Source: Hyaloperonospora brassicae (lineage: Eukaryota; Oomycota; Peronosporomycetes; Peronosporales; Peronosporaceae). Taken from it: a stretch of DNA of 64,000 bases. The stretch lies in contig CANTFL010001429.1 of the NCBI GenBank assembly GCA_947650285.1, positions 708,293-772,292 of the forward strand, read 5' to 3'. Under the pieces are notes generated by a model. The model saw only the letters and a list, made by a program, of their open reading frames with translations. It searched no databases and was not told the DNA's origin. Below, one piece after another: positions 34,593 to 49,277 of the stretch; the first letter of the stretch is position 1, and each line of letters starts with the position of its first letter. Both the position numbers and the translations under genes were made by a program.

Positions 34593-37500
34593 GATCGCAG
34601 CTCGTGGGCGACGATTGGCTGTGCGGTACGGGGGGTATGGAGCTGCTGGGCACGGGGCGTGGAACCGGTAGGCTTTGCGGTATACCGGTGTTGTCGACCC
34701 GATCGCGCCGAGGGAGGAGGTGGATTGGGCATCGGGAAAGTGGGGTAAACTTTGTGTTGTCTGACGTGGCACAAGAGATAGGCGGAACGGGACGATCGGT
34801 GTGGCAAGAGACGAGGCAGGTGCAAAGGCGCCGCGACGGTGGGTGTGTTCACGATGGAAGTTTAGCACGACTGCCGAATGGAGAAAGTGGACGTATCGAC
34901 TGGACTGGACTGGTGACTCGACTGGCTTGCGCTTGACGCTTGGACGTAGCTAGAGGTGACGGTACCTCGAAAGAGTCGAAGAAAGACAAAGTGGGGCTGC
35001 ATGGAATGATGGCGGCCAGACAGACCATCAAGTTATCGGAGAACAACTTGCAGGTGCGCTGCCAAGACGGTGCAATGAAATATTTGTTGGTTCCTGTAAT
35101 CGTTCGCTCGTAGCTTTCTTCTCTTCGTAGAGCTCTCAAAAGCCATTTAATCCGATCGAACGCTTGTTCGTCTTCGTTCCACTGCCACCTGGTTATTCGC
35201 CGTTAGCTTTCCAGCTTTATCACCCGCTCGTACGAAGCCAGCACACTCTGCAGCCTCCTGAGCACCTCTAGTGCCTTCGGTATTTTGGAGACATACTACG
35301 AGCACCTGTTTCCGATTGTAATGAGCTCAAGGAACCCCCGCTGGTTCGATTGTTTATTCTTCAAATTAATAGTCGCCAGTTCTAATAAGGTGCCGACACA
35401 ACAACGACTTGCGATAGCTCAACAAGGATCTCAGCCTTATCGCTGCTTATCACTGCACGACTTCACTAAATGTAACCATGTGTCTGCTATCTCTTCTTGG
35501 ACAGAGTTCCGCGTTCTATGTTCGGCATACTAATCGGTTCACAGATTCAGCATGCTAATTGAAGTGCGAGACAAAGCGATACGCTACTTCAGGTCTGGTC
35601 TCGAGCATGTGGCTAGATGCATGACATGTTCATGAACGTGTTCCTCAGTCACGTATGTGAAACAATGTCTAGGTAAGAAGAATATTCCACTCGTGTATAA
35701 GGTGTAACGATGACCGCGCTCAAAATGAAGGTGGGAAGGTTTCAGACGCCTACCCAGGCGAGAATGTGCCGAAGGACCAACATCCGGTGCATATGGTGTG
35801 GGTAGATAACATAAAGTCTAGTCATTCTCTTTGCATACGCGATCATGTGTAAAGCACGTGTTCTAGGGTCGGGCACCTGCAACCAGCTTACTATCGACTT
35901 TATCGACACGTCAGCTGTAGTAAGAAGGATGTCAGCATCTTTATTGCTATTGGCGCTAGCCCCGGCAAGATTTGAACGCTCGAAAGGGCGGCTTCAAACC
36001 GTTATATCTGAATGCGTGGCTTGGAATCCACACTAATGACGAGCGGCGAAGGAATGTCAAAAGACACGTGCAAGCCGTCCTCAAAGCCCTTTGCGCAAAC
36101 CTGGCAAGAATGAAAGCGAAAGCCAAGCATTCTTCATAATGACAGTAGGTTGAGCAATCATCGTTAGAACACTGAATGAATTATCGCCCTGGGTATGAGC
36201 CAATCCTTGTCTGGATGCGACAAGCATCACGAGCACGAAACATGTCTGGTTCAAGAATGTATACGATGTGTGAATGTTTAAGGACAAGGGGATCATGTCA
36301 CAATATCTCGATCGGTAGGTAGAGTAAATGATGCACATGTCACGATTCGGCAGACATGCGTTAGATGAAACCATAAGCAACCTCGGCGATTCGAAAGCAC
36401 ATGTCGTAGTGATTGGAGACAAATGATCATCTTGTACCTGCTTAAGAAAAAAATGAGGTGTCGCATACGGAGGTATGAATCGAGAGGCAATTGACATGCA
36501 CACGTGTTTTCCCCACAACGAGGCCAGATTTGGCCAGCTTGGTGCTTTGTGTCGCCCACCCTTGAGCGAAGCAACAGTGTGTCGCCCTACCGGTACCACA
36601 AAGTGGAACGAGAAACAGTGATAGTAAGCTTATCAGAACCCAGTCGATTCGTAGTAAAACTAAGGCGAAGGTTTTTAATATGGTGACGGGCGCACGGTTT
36701 AGGACATGATAAGCACAGAACGATTCTCCTTACGTTTGTGGATAATCATGTCGCGCAGATAACGCGGTACCAAAGCTTATTTGTACACTCGACGGCTGAA
36801 GCAGAGCACGTGGTAACGAGCGAGCTATCCATGGCTAACTTGCAATGCAAATTATTAGCAATGGATCAAGCCACACAGCATAATTGAAGTGCCTATCGGT
36901 ATATACAGTTGTGCGAGTACTGGCAAACACGGATACCCAAAGATCACGCCACGTGCAAGCAGCCCCTTGCGTCGCAATAGCGACGTGTCCTCTGCCAGTC
37001 GTCCCAGTGCGATCGCTTACCGATACTAACCTTGTAGTACTAGCATATGTACTACGAGATGATCTGTAGCAATCTAAGCAGCTGACATTCTCTGTAAACT
37101 AAGAGGATGAAACACGTAATCTGAAGAATATTGATGAATATGCCATAGCATTTGTTTCCAATGTTGCTGCACTCATCAAGCCATTCGAAGAGCGTGGCGA
37201 ACCTCTAATGTAAAAGGGTTCCAATGTGGCGACACCGTCCATCATGTCACCTGGCTCTCCTAGTCGCTTGTACACTTAGCTGTTGTATTTTCTTGTATTG
37301 TACACGCAGCGGCAGGTGCCAGATCGTGGTGGGTGAACGGGACCGTTCGTTTAACATGGACAGCACCTCACACAAGATCTTCTGGATCTCTTTCTGCTAT
37401 AGTTTGCAGCAAAAATCGAGCACGTCCAGCTCAGCGATCGCATTATATTCGTCGTCGTCTTTGTCAAGTCTGCACGATCCAATTCTTGTCACCCTTCTAG

Positions 37501-40500
37501 TCGCCCTGGCTGGTACGGCAAATCATTCAGATTACTAGCTCTTCAGTGATCCATTTGTATATTTCCATACACCGGTCACCTACATTCTGGGTTTCGAATG
37601 TCCGTGCTGACGTGTCCTGCGAGTATGTATGAGGCAGCCAGCACACTGCCCTACTCCCACGGTTCTAGCCAGCAGCAAATTAGTTTGGCAGCCTCAAGCG
37701 TAGCCTACAACGTTTTGTACCGCATCGTTACATGCGAAATGATATGTCTTATTGCAGACAAAGCTGCACATAGCGTCGTACGTGATGTCGTATCCATTTT
37801 TGCTTCCGCTGTCGCATCGAGAAGCACTCTGTCCGTAGTAGTTGTTGCACCCGCTTGACAGCGTGGGATTGAATCTTGCTCATGTTTACAATGTCTCCAT
37901 CTACCGGTAGGACACTTCGTCGGTCTTGCCGGGCGACAAAACGATCCATCGGGTGACCCATGTGCTGTATAACTCGTTTGTGCTTGGACGACAAGGAGCT
38001 AGTGTTCGGCACGATGGCCAATCCCTGTCACGCGATCATGTAGTGCCACATGACTAGAACGAGTTCATATTCGTTAATGGATTTCCTGGATCCGGTGTAC
38101 GAGATGCTCTGCGATATCCGATCTGCCCTAAGTCAAGCACATATCCATCTTTTGTTGACGTACTTTGACGCAGGACACCTTCGAAGCTGTAAAATAACGA
38201 TGTACATTTACTGTAGTAAACGGTAAAATACGCTTGTACAATGGGATGTAAGCATATTTGACAATGCTACATACGCAACAGGAATCGATCGTCCACCAAT
38301 TTTGCCATCCGCCGGTTGACTTACTAAACAACAAGGGAGCGTATGTCTCTCTCTGCAAGAACAGTACGACTATTACCGTCAATGATGACAAATTGTTGTG
38401 CTATCCCGGCATTGGCATTACCCATCAGCCGGCAAAGAGTACGACGCTATTCATGCGACTTGGATCGATGGCTTTTGTCGTTTGCTAGAGCTTGACCGGA
38501 TCGCAATTTTACCATACATGAGCTCGCGTCGATGTTCGGATATGAGCAATTGGCTGCGATTCTAATGAGAAACGACCAAGCTTTTGGACGAAGTCCATGA
38601 TGTGTCGTGCTACATTGATGCTCATGCTGTCCTGATAATCTGCGCTTGCTTGTAATCCGACTCGCAAGCGGCGCGCCGCTGCCAAAGAATTTGCTCATCG
38701 CGCATCGTTTACTACTATCGGGCAACCACTGCTGCTGGAAAAATGCATATTACCGCTGTCGTGACTGGAATGGGGGGATACACGAGACACGATCTTACCA
38801 TTGGAGTCCGGGACGCTACTCGATGTGCTTTGCCATTTCTAATGAGCAGTTCGCCCATTCCATGTACGTGGAAATGACCAGTGGATACAGCAACGTTGCG
38901 TATGCCTCCTCGTGCCAATTATCCGGTATCGTGAGCCTCTTTCTACCCGCAAATCGATGCTCCGAGCCGAATGAAGTCCGTGACATGGCAGTTGATCCGT
39001 TGCTCTAAGTTCCAGTCTACGTCGTACTGCAAACGTTTGCGATGTCGCATGTGCAAAAGCATTTTTCCCATAAAACGGTTGTTTCGAGTGGTCGGTGCTT
39101 GCTTTTTCATGTTTTCGACTGCGACAGTCGCAACAATGTTTGCAAAAAAGAAGATTTGTGGGCAGAAATGCTGATTTGAGATTGAAGTTGAAGTTGCGCG
39201 GCATTCTCAAACATTATACAGCATAGTAAGTTCCGTATCATTACGGCGAATCGAACGTGGCGGCAACGTGCTGCGCTCTTTCCAAATGCATTTTCTAGCG
39301 TCCCGTCTTGCGTGATAGTAGCTCTCGACAAGAAGTGCTACATACGCCTTTTCTGCGCCTCTCCGTTGTTCCACCACGACCATTGTGGGTTCGTTTTCTC
39401 GACCTGTAGTTACTTTTTCTAGTGTTCCTTGCGGATGCATCTCAGACAGTGCTAGCTAAGAAGATGACAAGTCCAACTCTATTCAAACGACACGAGTTGA
39501 GGTCTCAGCATTGACTCAATACGATTCGGCATTTCATCATCACTACATCGCATCTCGAGTCGTGACCGGTACGTGCACTGGTCTCTGAGCTCGCAATTGT
39601 CATACAAACGCATGAAGTCAGCATAGGCGTGGGATTGGCAAGTCAATGGTACTCTAGCCCACGCAGAACTGTCGATGAGTTTGCCACTCAGAAGCGAAAG
39701 AGTGTTGGAACACACTATGCCCACACAATTGTCGAGTGGGCGCGGACGCTAAACAGCCTTAAACGACAAAGGCAAAGCCGGATGGACCCAACGCCAGCAC
39801 TTGCGCCATTCATTGAAGCCACCTCTTCGCTTGAAGGTCCAGAAGATTGCAAACTCGATCTGATTTTTTGTTATCGGCTCAGGTGTGTCTGCTGATAGCA
39901 CTACAATCACAGCATGCTCAGTAGCAGACGCTGAGTCGTATGTCAAAGGCCCACGTGAACGCGCGAAACGCGAGCTTGTCAGAAACCTGATTGAGCCTAA
40001 GCTTTTGGTGCCCAGTGTACCAATTGCAACTACCTGTGCCGTCTCGTCGCTCCATATTGATGTCGCCGCTGACTGCGTACATATAGTGATTGCTGTCCAC
40101 GTCAAGCGACACTATATCTACTTGATCAGTCAAGTAGATTTGGCCTTCTTGCATGCAATGCCTTTTTTTCCAATGCCCCTTTTGCTCCCGTGACACAATG
40201 TGCCCAGCCACTACATCAGAGCGATTGTGGAAGTGTGCAAAGGATTGCGGCGGCAGTGCATGAAGATCGCAATAAAGGGTGCCACATCTTTTAGCCAGGG
40301 CTAGGGCGGCTGACCACGTCGCCCCGCAGCCGCTGTTGCTTTGTTTCTCTTGCTCGGCCCCACGTTGTGACGATACGTGTACCTATACCCTTTGCACACT
40401 TCTCCTCTCTCTCTCTCTCTCTCTAAACGAATAGTCCCTCCTCTTATCTCCGAATCCGCCTGGAACGTGCCAAGCGTCGGCGTTGCAAAAGATCCCCAAA

Positions 40501-40570
40501 TGTGCTCCACGCAGCCACTTTGCGATTCCGCCCGAGCGTCCCAAGCCGTACATTCAGTCCACATTCCATC
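34593..40570. other. gene-poor tract with probable retroelement debris
   Basis: The first 300 bp are the eIF2B epsilon leader and promoter. Beyond that no gene is supported. The largest frame (36081-36599, minus, 172 codons) lacks any recognisable domain. At 39.7-40.2 kb minus-strand frames show GHWKK-RHC, loosely like a zinc knuckle, and TSIWSDETAQVVAIGT, loosely like the protease region of copia elements. The support is weak. At 35953-35980 there is a tRNA-like T-arm. A CT microsatellite (about 40403-40424) lies in the likely 5' leader of the next gene. Confidence 0.45.
35953..35980 (-). other. tRNA-like T-arm/B-box, possible SINE or tRNA remnant
   Basis: Read on the minus strand the sequence GCGTTCAAATCTTGCCGGGG fits a tRNA T-arm (GTTCAAATC is a perfect RNA polymerase III B box) followed by a CCGGGGC acceptor-like strand. 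No matching 5' acceptor strand or anticodon arm was found within 80 bases, so this is not an intact tRNA gene. Confidence 0.35.
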
Positions 40571-41464
40571 ATGTTCTGGTCAGCCGCCATGGATCTCAAG
40601 ACCCAACGGCCGCTCTCACGGCCATCGTATGGCTCCTTTTCCACCCGCGCAGCCAGCAGTAGCATCCCCAGCAGTGGCAACAGCAGCAGCAGCAGCAGCA
40701 ACAGCTTTTACATTCCACAGAGCATCCCCGAGCACCAACTGGTGTCGCAGTTTACGTCCCCTGTAGCTGCAGCACCGGATTCCCGTCGCGGCCTCGTCGA
40801 AGAATACGTCGAAGGGCCCCGCACAGCCCTCGCCCGGACGCGAGCGTTGCTGCAACATTCGGGAGACACGCAGACCGCCCTGAAACAGCTGCTGCGGGGT
40901 TCCAGCAACGTGGTAAGTACGACGAACTTAGCGAGGACAGCGGCGCGGACGTCGACTCTGCTCGACTCAGATGGAGCACGACAGCCGCTGCTGCTGAAGC
41001 CACGCGCGAACGAGGAGCCGAATCCACAGGAGGACAGTGAGGAGCACAACTACTGGATGCAGGAGCTGGAGCGGCGGCGCGCTGGGCTGAGGCGGAGTCG
41101 ACGACGCACGTGTATGGCAGCGCGTACCGCCACGTCGCCGTTTCGAGTGGGTGTTGTCATGTTGTCAGTGCCGCTCGTGCTCGTGTTGGGCTTTGTCGTC
41201 TTTGTGGTGCTCTTTGGTCAGGCGCTGGATGCGTCGAGCAGCAGTGGACCGAGTGGGGGAGTGGGGATGAAGCAGGAGGCGAGTGACGGCGGTGAGGCAC
41301 ATGGGCTCTCAGTTGAAGTGACGACCCGAGAAACGAGTGCGACGGTGGCGGCTCGTGCAGAAGCAGTAGCAGACGAGAACGGGAGCTTTGGGCGGAAGCT
41401 GTCGGCCGTAGTAACGGATCCGAGTGGACTGCGCGGCGTTCAGGAGGACACTGGCGTGCAATGA
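40571..41464 (+). CDS. unrecognised single-pass membrane protein
   Basis: The frame of 297 codons from the ATG at 40571 is not assigned to a family. An in-frame ATG 18 bases later is also possible. Residues 28-45 are Ser-rich with an AGC repeat. Residues 60-180 are mostly hydrophilic, with EEYVEGPRTALARTRALLQ and, just before the membrane, a very basic stretch (ELERRRAGLRRSRRRT). One strongly hydrophobic segment at about 194-216 is followed by a Ser/Gly/Ala-rich tail of 80 residues. By the positive-inside rule the N-terminus would be cytosolic. A perfect-looking donor (GTAAGTACG) at about 40914 raises the possibility of an intron, but the frame stays open through it. The gene converges on DPM1, whose stop is 257 bp away. 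Function is not inferred. Confidence 0.6.
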   Translation: MFWSAAMDLKTQRPLSRPSYGSFSTRAASSSIPSSGNSSSSSSNSFYIPQSIPEHQLVSQFTSPVAAAPDSRRGLVEEYVEGPRTALARTRALLQHSGDTQTALKQLLRGSSNVVSTTNLARTAARTSTLLDSDGARQPLLLKPRANEEPNPQEDSEEHNYWMQELERRRAGLRRSRRRTCMAARTATSPFRVGVVMLSVPLVLVLGFVVFVVLFGQALDASSSSGPSGGVGMKQEASDGGEAHGLSVEVTTRETSATVAARAEAVADENGSFGRKLSAVVTDPSGLRGVQEDTGVQ

Positions 41465-41721
41465 CAGAGGGACTTTGCAATAGAATGCAGACCCGAACAA
41501 GGCACGCCCGGCGAAAGTCACTGCGGCGACAGTGTTTCAGCGACAAATGTAAATGCTGCCACTGAGGCGGGTGCTGCCAGTGTCTGCGCTGTAGATCAGG
41601 CCAGAGATTTTGATTACATGCGTGACAAACGCGCCAATTGTGCCATCATTATCGAGTTGAATCGAGCACCCTCCGCTCTCCATACTCACTCTGCTACGGC
41701 CGGCCGCCGCTCTTTGTGTGC

Positions 41722-42896
<1,175 letters not shown>

Positions 42897-45800
42897 AGCA
42901 CCTGAGCTTCGAGGGTGATATTGTGTAGAATATGTGAAAAAGGTCACGGCTGAGGTCATCGCTTCGAACAACTTTGGCGCTCTGTAAGTGACAGCAACTG
43001 TCCAAGTGCTCAATGCGTGTGTTTGTGCTAAGAGCGGCAGGTGTGAGGAGATGATAGACCAGTGTCGGTCTAGAGTCACAGTCATATGCTCTGTTAATGA
43101 TTCTAGAATAGATTTTTACGACAAACTTGTAAGCAAGAGGAAAAGATTCTTCGACGCAACATCGACCTTTGAACGCTTTGGGCCCATCAAAATCCTTTGA
43201 CGATATAAATACCACAAGGTTGGACAATACATGGAGATGTAGGTCATGTCGCACCTCTTGCCAGGACATGCTCCTCGCAACTCACGATTTGTACCTCGCC
43301 ACAATTTGTTTCCTAAGCTGCTGCTATCACAGTATGTTCATATCCTATCACAAAATCATCAACCTTTACATCCTCAAGGTTCGAGGGCTGACATCCATAT
43401 GCCTGCTACAAACTCTTCTGTTGAGACCTGCTCGATAGCGAATTCTCTCGGCTCTCGGCCACCTCTTCAATTTTGTTCCTTTTCTTCGCGTGTTGCATTG
43501 TCATAACTGCCGACATGTGTGCGAATCCTATCCGTGATTTGATAAATTCACTCTTGACTCTCCAGATGACCAGTTTTATCTCGCGCTTTTTGACCACTTC
43601 ATGAGTCCGACAGTGTTGCTTGACGTAGATACTGGCAGCAATAAACTGCGACTATATGCGCCGTCCGTTACCGTCTTTTGTGTCTCATATATGTGCGAAA
43701 GGATGAAAGCTGGATGAAATTTGCTGCCGGAAGAAGCGGCAAAGCTAAGAGTGGAGTATGTACGTGGGTCCTCAAACTCCCACCATATGTGTTTTGCACC
43801 ACCAAGTAATCAGGTAACGTCACTATCTGGCAGGCTAGTGCTAGTGAACTTACACACCAGACGCAAGCTTCGATTATTTCGTAGCCTGGAGCCAATTATT
43901 TGTCACCGCGTTAGTCCTGCCATGTCTTCTGGACTGGTAAACAGCGTTACTGATAGGTCATGTAATGTCTTCTCGTCTGATCTAAACGTCTATGGTAGGT
44001 CGTACGCCTCCTTGTACAACAACATCCGTACTGAGACACAAACATTGTTGTATGTAGATACATCCTAGCATGGAAGGCTTCGCCTTCAGCAACAACAATA
44101 TCTTGATCTTCAATTGAAGCCTCCACCCGAAATTCGTGTACGAAATTTGTCATTGATCGGGAGGTGCCCAGACACTTTGCATGACCACAATCGCTGGTAT
44201 GCCTTTTTACACCATGACATATTTCCAGTTACACCTTACGCTCGACGATAAAATCACTCCACGTATCAAATTTTCATCCACGTAGCAGAGCAAGCGCTTT
44301 GCACTCGAGGGATTTGCCGTCCGGTAGCTGTCCGTATGCCGATCTAGATCCTCAGTATTGGTACTATCCAGTCGAGAACACATCGATAAGTACTGCAGCT
44401 GACCAAAAGGTTCACGATACAGCACATTGAGTCGTCAAGCTTGGCAATGTCCCTGTCTCGTTGGCTACCATTCTTCCGTTTCGCATTCGTGGTAATCGTA
44501 CCGTCTGAGCGTTTTCTATTTAATCTGTATAGCATGCAATAAAAATACCACCTAACCGAAACATGGCATCACACAAGTCTCGTAGCGCACCTACATACCA
44601 AGTAGACCGCCACATCATATCGCACGAAGTGCTCGCGCGAGTCTGTAAGAATGAGATCGACGTCACCCGATGGCCTCTATAATTAGCATATCATTCGATT
44701 ATACGTTGACACGCACGATTCGCCATTCGACGGGTTGACGAATAACTCCGCGTCAAATGCGTATCGTACAAGTCATTTCATGATGAAGCGAGCGTGCAGT
44801 GCTTGTTACCACAGCCTTGCCACCTAGTTTCCAGAATACGTAATTCGTTTTGTAGTAGATATACAAAGTCAATGCCGTCATCTACTTTATCGTTTATAAA
44901 GTATACATTGTCACACCCTTCAGCAATATACTGAGAAATCCGCTTCTAGCATACATGTTTTTTTGACTTTGAAGTTGATGACATTGAGATCAAACGTGCC
45001 AAATGCGTCGTTTCGTCATGCTCCCCTCATCATGTAACGGGGTAGCAGTTACACGACATTTACAGTTATGCAACGAAAATGTGCATGTTACCTTCAGTTG
45101 CAGTCAACTAAAGTACGCAAACGTCCCCAAGAAATGATGTTTCCTCAATCGGATGACAACATTTGCACCTGAGTTGATATGACCATGATTTCTGTTATGC
45201 TTTGATAGCCTGCTTTATCGAACGCTTCCTGCACATAGTGTATGCAAAGTATCGAGCACATAGCGACAATGGTATCAGCTGTAGGTCGCCTAGACTTCAA
45301 GAAGTGCAGACGCAACGCGTCCTGATACAAGTGTTCGTAGCAGAGAATAGGGTGGCATACGTAAAATATGAGCGCCACGTGTAGGGTGATTTTTGCAACA
45401 TAACATATAATACTTAGCGTAGGCTACCTGGCGCGCATATCTAGCAAGGATTGTCCTGGAAAGGCACGACATACAGGACCGGCACGAATGATTATCAGAC
45501 ACTGCGTGCGTCTATATCGAGGGTGCCAGAAAACTCAGTTATCCTTCGCGAATACATTTGAGTACAGGAGATCTATGAGCTGAACACGAGGCAATAATGG
45601 TAGTTCTCACGAGGTAGAAAAAGCAGTATATTATTTGAATATCAGTTATTACTCGTCAATACGAAGGGTAGATGCTATGGTCAAGTCGCTACGCAAATTG
45701 GAGTTTACATGTAGTCAGGCCTAGAGAAGTGAAACTTAAATGCTTTGTCCGTGATGGCATAAAGTACAACGGACATGTAATTTGACACGCCGACTTTTGT

Positions 45801-48320
45801 TGCTGGACACATCTCACTCGGGACACGATCAGATATACAAAAATCACAAAATTAAAAGTCTTGGCTGGTAGTTTTACTAACTGATCATAGCCAGGTCAGT
45901 ACAAATGCAAAAGATCACGTCAGACCACATGAAAGCTCTAATGTACGTACAGCAATTTTAGCATCACTAAATCACGTTCAGGTGAAATAATTAAAATGCT
46001 TGTTATTATACAAATGCTAAAAAATTGGTTTACGCGCGACACAAAAATCTAGGATCGATTTATTATACTCTCCTCCGGGTTTTTCATGTTTCATCAATTG
46101 ACAGTCATAAAGCAAGTGTGCTGATACGGAATGCGGATTTTGGAATGCAATGGCTCGCCAAAGTATTAGTGATTTCTGATCGTGCTATTCCTCCACCCAA
46201 TATATATTTGAGTAAAAGATAAGCTCACCTAAAGAAAATTGCAAACTCAATTTAGCCATAAACTACGTATCTGCGTCAAGAAATAAATCTACTATGTATT
46301 TTTGTGCTACTTTTGCACATTCCTGTATACAGCGCGAATGAGTATAAGGAAGGTACAAACTGTACAGATATAAATCATTGCTGTGGCGTTTTAATAAGCA
46401 GGAGACGCCAAAGTGAGTAATATTCTGATACAAAATACAGATTATAGTTATGACGTGAAATTTAAATAGTAGATATACATCAGTACAAACATTAAAATGA
46501 ATCATACAGGTCAAAAAGCAAGCACGAATCATATATGCAGATGTAAGAAGAATGTTATGTATGAAAACGTACTGATCATATAACGGTATGTATTTGAAAA
46601 GAAGACGACAAATGCTGTGCTGATTCTGCGTATCCAAGCCTTTGTATGTGTGGTGTTGCATAATGATATGTTTATTCGGTTGATATCCTTAGTATTAACT
46701 TTTAGTATTTTACACTCAAGAAAAAATGGACTGACGAATACAGATCTTTGATGGCCCAAACATACGTCCTCTGTGTCAGCGCAGAGTAACCTAATCTGTC
46801 GTACATTTATACCGCATAACACCTGAATTCGAAAGCTACATGCTTAATGGAGACACCAATCTGAATGTAGGATTATATGAATGTATAACACTGCAAGGCA
46901 TTGCTACTATTGGCTCTTGCTGTTCCAATCCAATTTCGTAGCTAGCCTAGTTTATATTGTACCTTCCTCAGCGTATATCATTCGTCTTTTGACGCTTCTG
47001 CGAGTTCACCGAGTATGCTCTTTATCACGTTGCAGCTGAATAAGACTAAGCCCCTTACATCTATACCTTTGAAAGCTCAACATTTACATCATTTGCTGCA
47101 TCATTGTGATTGAAATCATATGTTGCGGTATGCAGATACTAGCGATTTGAGTGATTCAAATGTCACTCCGTCGTACAACTGCAAATGCAACGCACTGCCA
47201 GGAATGGGACGACTTCAAATCGACACATAATCTGTGTTCGTGCTTAGTTTACAATGTGCATAAGCACGTGCTCGCTAGTCACTCCGCTCCACAGTCCTTT
47301 CTTCCAGGCGCATGTTGAAGATGCGCAGTCGAGGATGGACATGAACTAGCGAAATTTTGCGCTGCGTCATCAATTACTTCCGACACAATGGAAGTTTACG
47401 AACTGAAAGAAAGACATTTCCATTTCACTTTTGCTCTTATAAGTTGAAAGTAATTTGCCTTGTAATTTTTGTATGTCATGGGGAAATGGCCATAACGACG
47501 CTGGCATTTTATATAGACTCACCGTGCGGCACGCATCAATTGCGCTCTACATGATCTTCGACTAAAGAACGACTTACCACAATGACATACGTTATGAATG
47601 CAAGTGATTTCTTCATCGTCTCAAGATGCTTCTGTTGGCCAAGAAGGCCACGAAGCATTTGTCATTTGCATACCTTTTGGTCACACTCAAGTTCTTTCCT
47701 CCATCGCTGACGAGATTGGCGCATTTACTTTGCTCTCTTCTGACTAACACGGACGCGGCTTGCGCCCTTGAGGCCATCCCCATTGCCCCATTATTGTACA
47801 ACAACTATACGATTGTGTAGAAGCGAACTGTATCACGAGAGTGACGTGTTGGTCGTGAGTAACGTCATACAACGATAGCGATACGCCACAGTACAAAAGC
47901 AGGGGCTACGGCTTGCGGCTACAGTGCAACGTCAGACCACGTAGTTTCGAGCGCGAAAACCCAAGTAGGGAATCTCATCAAACGAAGGAAACTGTCCTTG
48001 CACAATGCTACATGTGTGTACGAAACGAGTCAGTTAGCTGACCCAACTTCACCGCTTTGTTCGACTAGTATCCTCCTGACCATATCGCGCACCCAGCTCT
48101 ACATCTTCCCTTGCCCTTAAGTGCGTACGTAGCAGCAGCAGTTTTTTCACCACCCACCCCAGCCAAGCAGAGCTTGCGCTGTCTAGCGGTACACCCCTTT
48201 CAAAACCAATCCAGGGCTACGCACATTTCGACTTCCTGGACGTGCAAAAGACGCGTATCGTTGCCTCCATGACAGAAGCAGCTAGCCGCGTATTCCTCCT
48301 CGACCGGGTCCAGCACATAA
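42897..48320. other. gene-poor tract
   Basis: No gene supported. Open frames do not exceed about 130 codons and none shows a known motif or credible splice partners. GC content falls steadily from the DPM1 end towards 46 kb, where the sequence is strongly AT-rich, and rises again before the CDV3-like gene. This is consistent with old repeat-derived DNA. Confidence 0.5.
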
Positions 48321-48915
48321 CTAGTCCTCGTCTTCATCATCGTGCAGCGACGCCCAGGCGTTCTTCGTCGCTACTGCCTTAGCGACTGGTGCCTTCATGT
48401 TTTTCTGAAGCGAAGCGTTGACACCGTCCACGTCTGCGCCCAACGATGGAAACGCACGCTCATTGTCCAATGGAATGCGGCGATTGAGGCGCTGACGCTG
48501 TTCCCGCTCGGCCCACGTTGTAGCCACTGCTTCCTACCCCCTCATGGCCGTGCAAACAATGAGTCAACGACAAAAGAACTTTGTGGCAAAAACGTGCTTT
48601 TCTCGTCTGTCCCGCGCGCACCTTTTCATCCAGATTCTTGTACTTCTTGGGCTGCTTGGCCCACTGAAAAGCCGACTTCTCCACGTCGTCGTCCGCTCTG
48701 TTCAGCGATAAATCCGACAGTTTCTTCCCAGTCGCAGGCGCACCAGACGCGGCAGCTTTTGGCGCAGCAGCGGCCTCAGCAGCAGCAACAGCAGCACGCT
48801 CGGCGTTCTGCGCGCTCGTCTTGACAATGACGTTGGCGTTCACGGTCGTGGACTTCTTTTTCTTGAGCTTGTTCTTGCCGAACAGCGACTGGAGCTTTGC
48901 GTTCGTGTCGGCCAT
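48321..48915 (-). CDS. small lysine/alanine-rich protein, CDV3-like
   Basis: There are two exons, 48622-48915 and 48321-48533, joined over an 88-nt phase-0 intron (GTGCGC..GGTAG), giving 168 residues. The splice restores the run KYKNLDEKEAVATTWAER, which neither open frame shows alone. The N-terminus is MADTNAKLQSLFGKNKLKKKK, with a basic Lys run. An Ala-rich middle follows, then SAFQWAKQPKKY. The C-terminal part has ERAFPSLGAD, a tryptophan (NAWASL) and an acidic end. A small basic N-terminus, a W-containing middle and a late FPSL motif recall the CDV3 family of eukaryotic proteins of poorly known function. The similarity is short, so treat the family name as tentative. It is likely cytosolic or nuclear, since no signal peptide or membrane segment is seen. 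Confidence 0.75.
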
Positions 48916-49277
48916 GTCGCGTCGTGGGGGTTCCGAGGATTGCGTGACTGGCTGGCGCGGGACGCGAAATGTAGGGCCTATAAAGCGCTTTGTTTACTTA
49001 GCTTTTTGACACTGCCGAGTGGAAAGTCGAGCAAAGGTATAATTTTACCGAGACGAGTCCTTCAATCGCCACTGAATAGAGAAAGATTCAGTAGCTTTCA
49101 CGTATGATGTCGTGATCAGACTCGAACTTCTTTCGTGCATCAGTCAATAGAACACATGCTAATGGTAGCGCGTAGTGGTCCAGCACTTTCTCACTTAATG
49201 GAAGAGCTGACGTGTTTTGAAGGCGCGCGTATCAAGTCAATCAGAGTGAGCGCAAAAATCTCAAACGAGCTCCACTG

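Noticed and set aside
33960..34748. Plus-strand frame of 262 codons over eIF2B epsilon
   Set aside because: Antisense shadow of a strongly conserved gene. The translation is His/Arg/Val-rich.
34593..34868. N-terminal extension of eIF2B epsilon
   Set aside because: Low-complexity and not expected in the family. Conserved sequence starts after the ATG at 34592.
36081..36599. Minus-strand frame of 172 codons
   Set aside because: The longest frame in its gene-poor tract, but without a recognisable motif, splice context or coding-like composition.
39749..40211. Possible copia zinc-knuckle/protease remnant on the minus strand
   Set aside because: The cysteine/histidine spacing does not fit a CCHC knuckle and the protease-like segment is too short. 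Kept only as a remark in the region entry.
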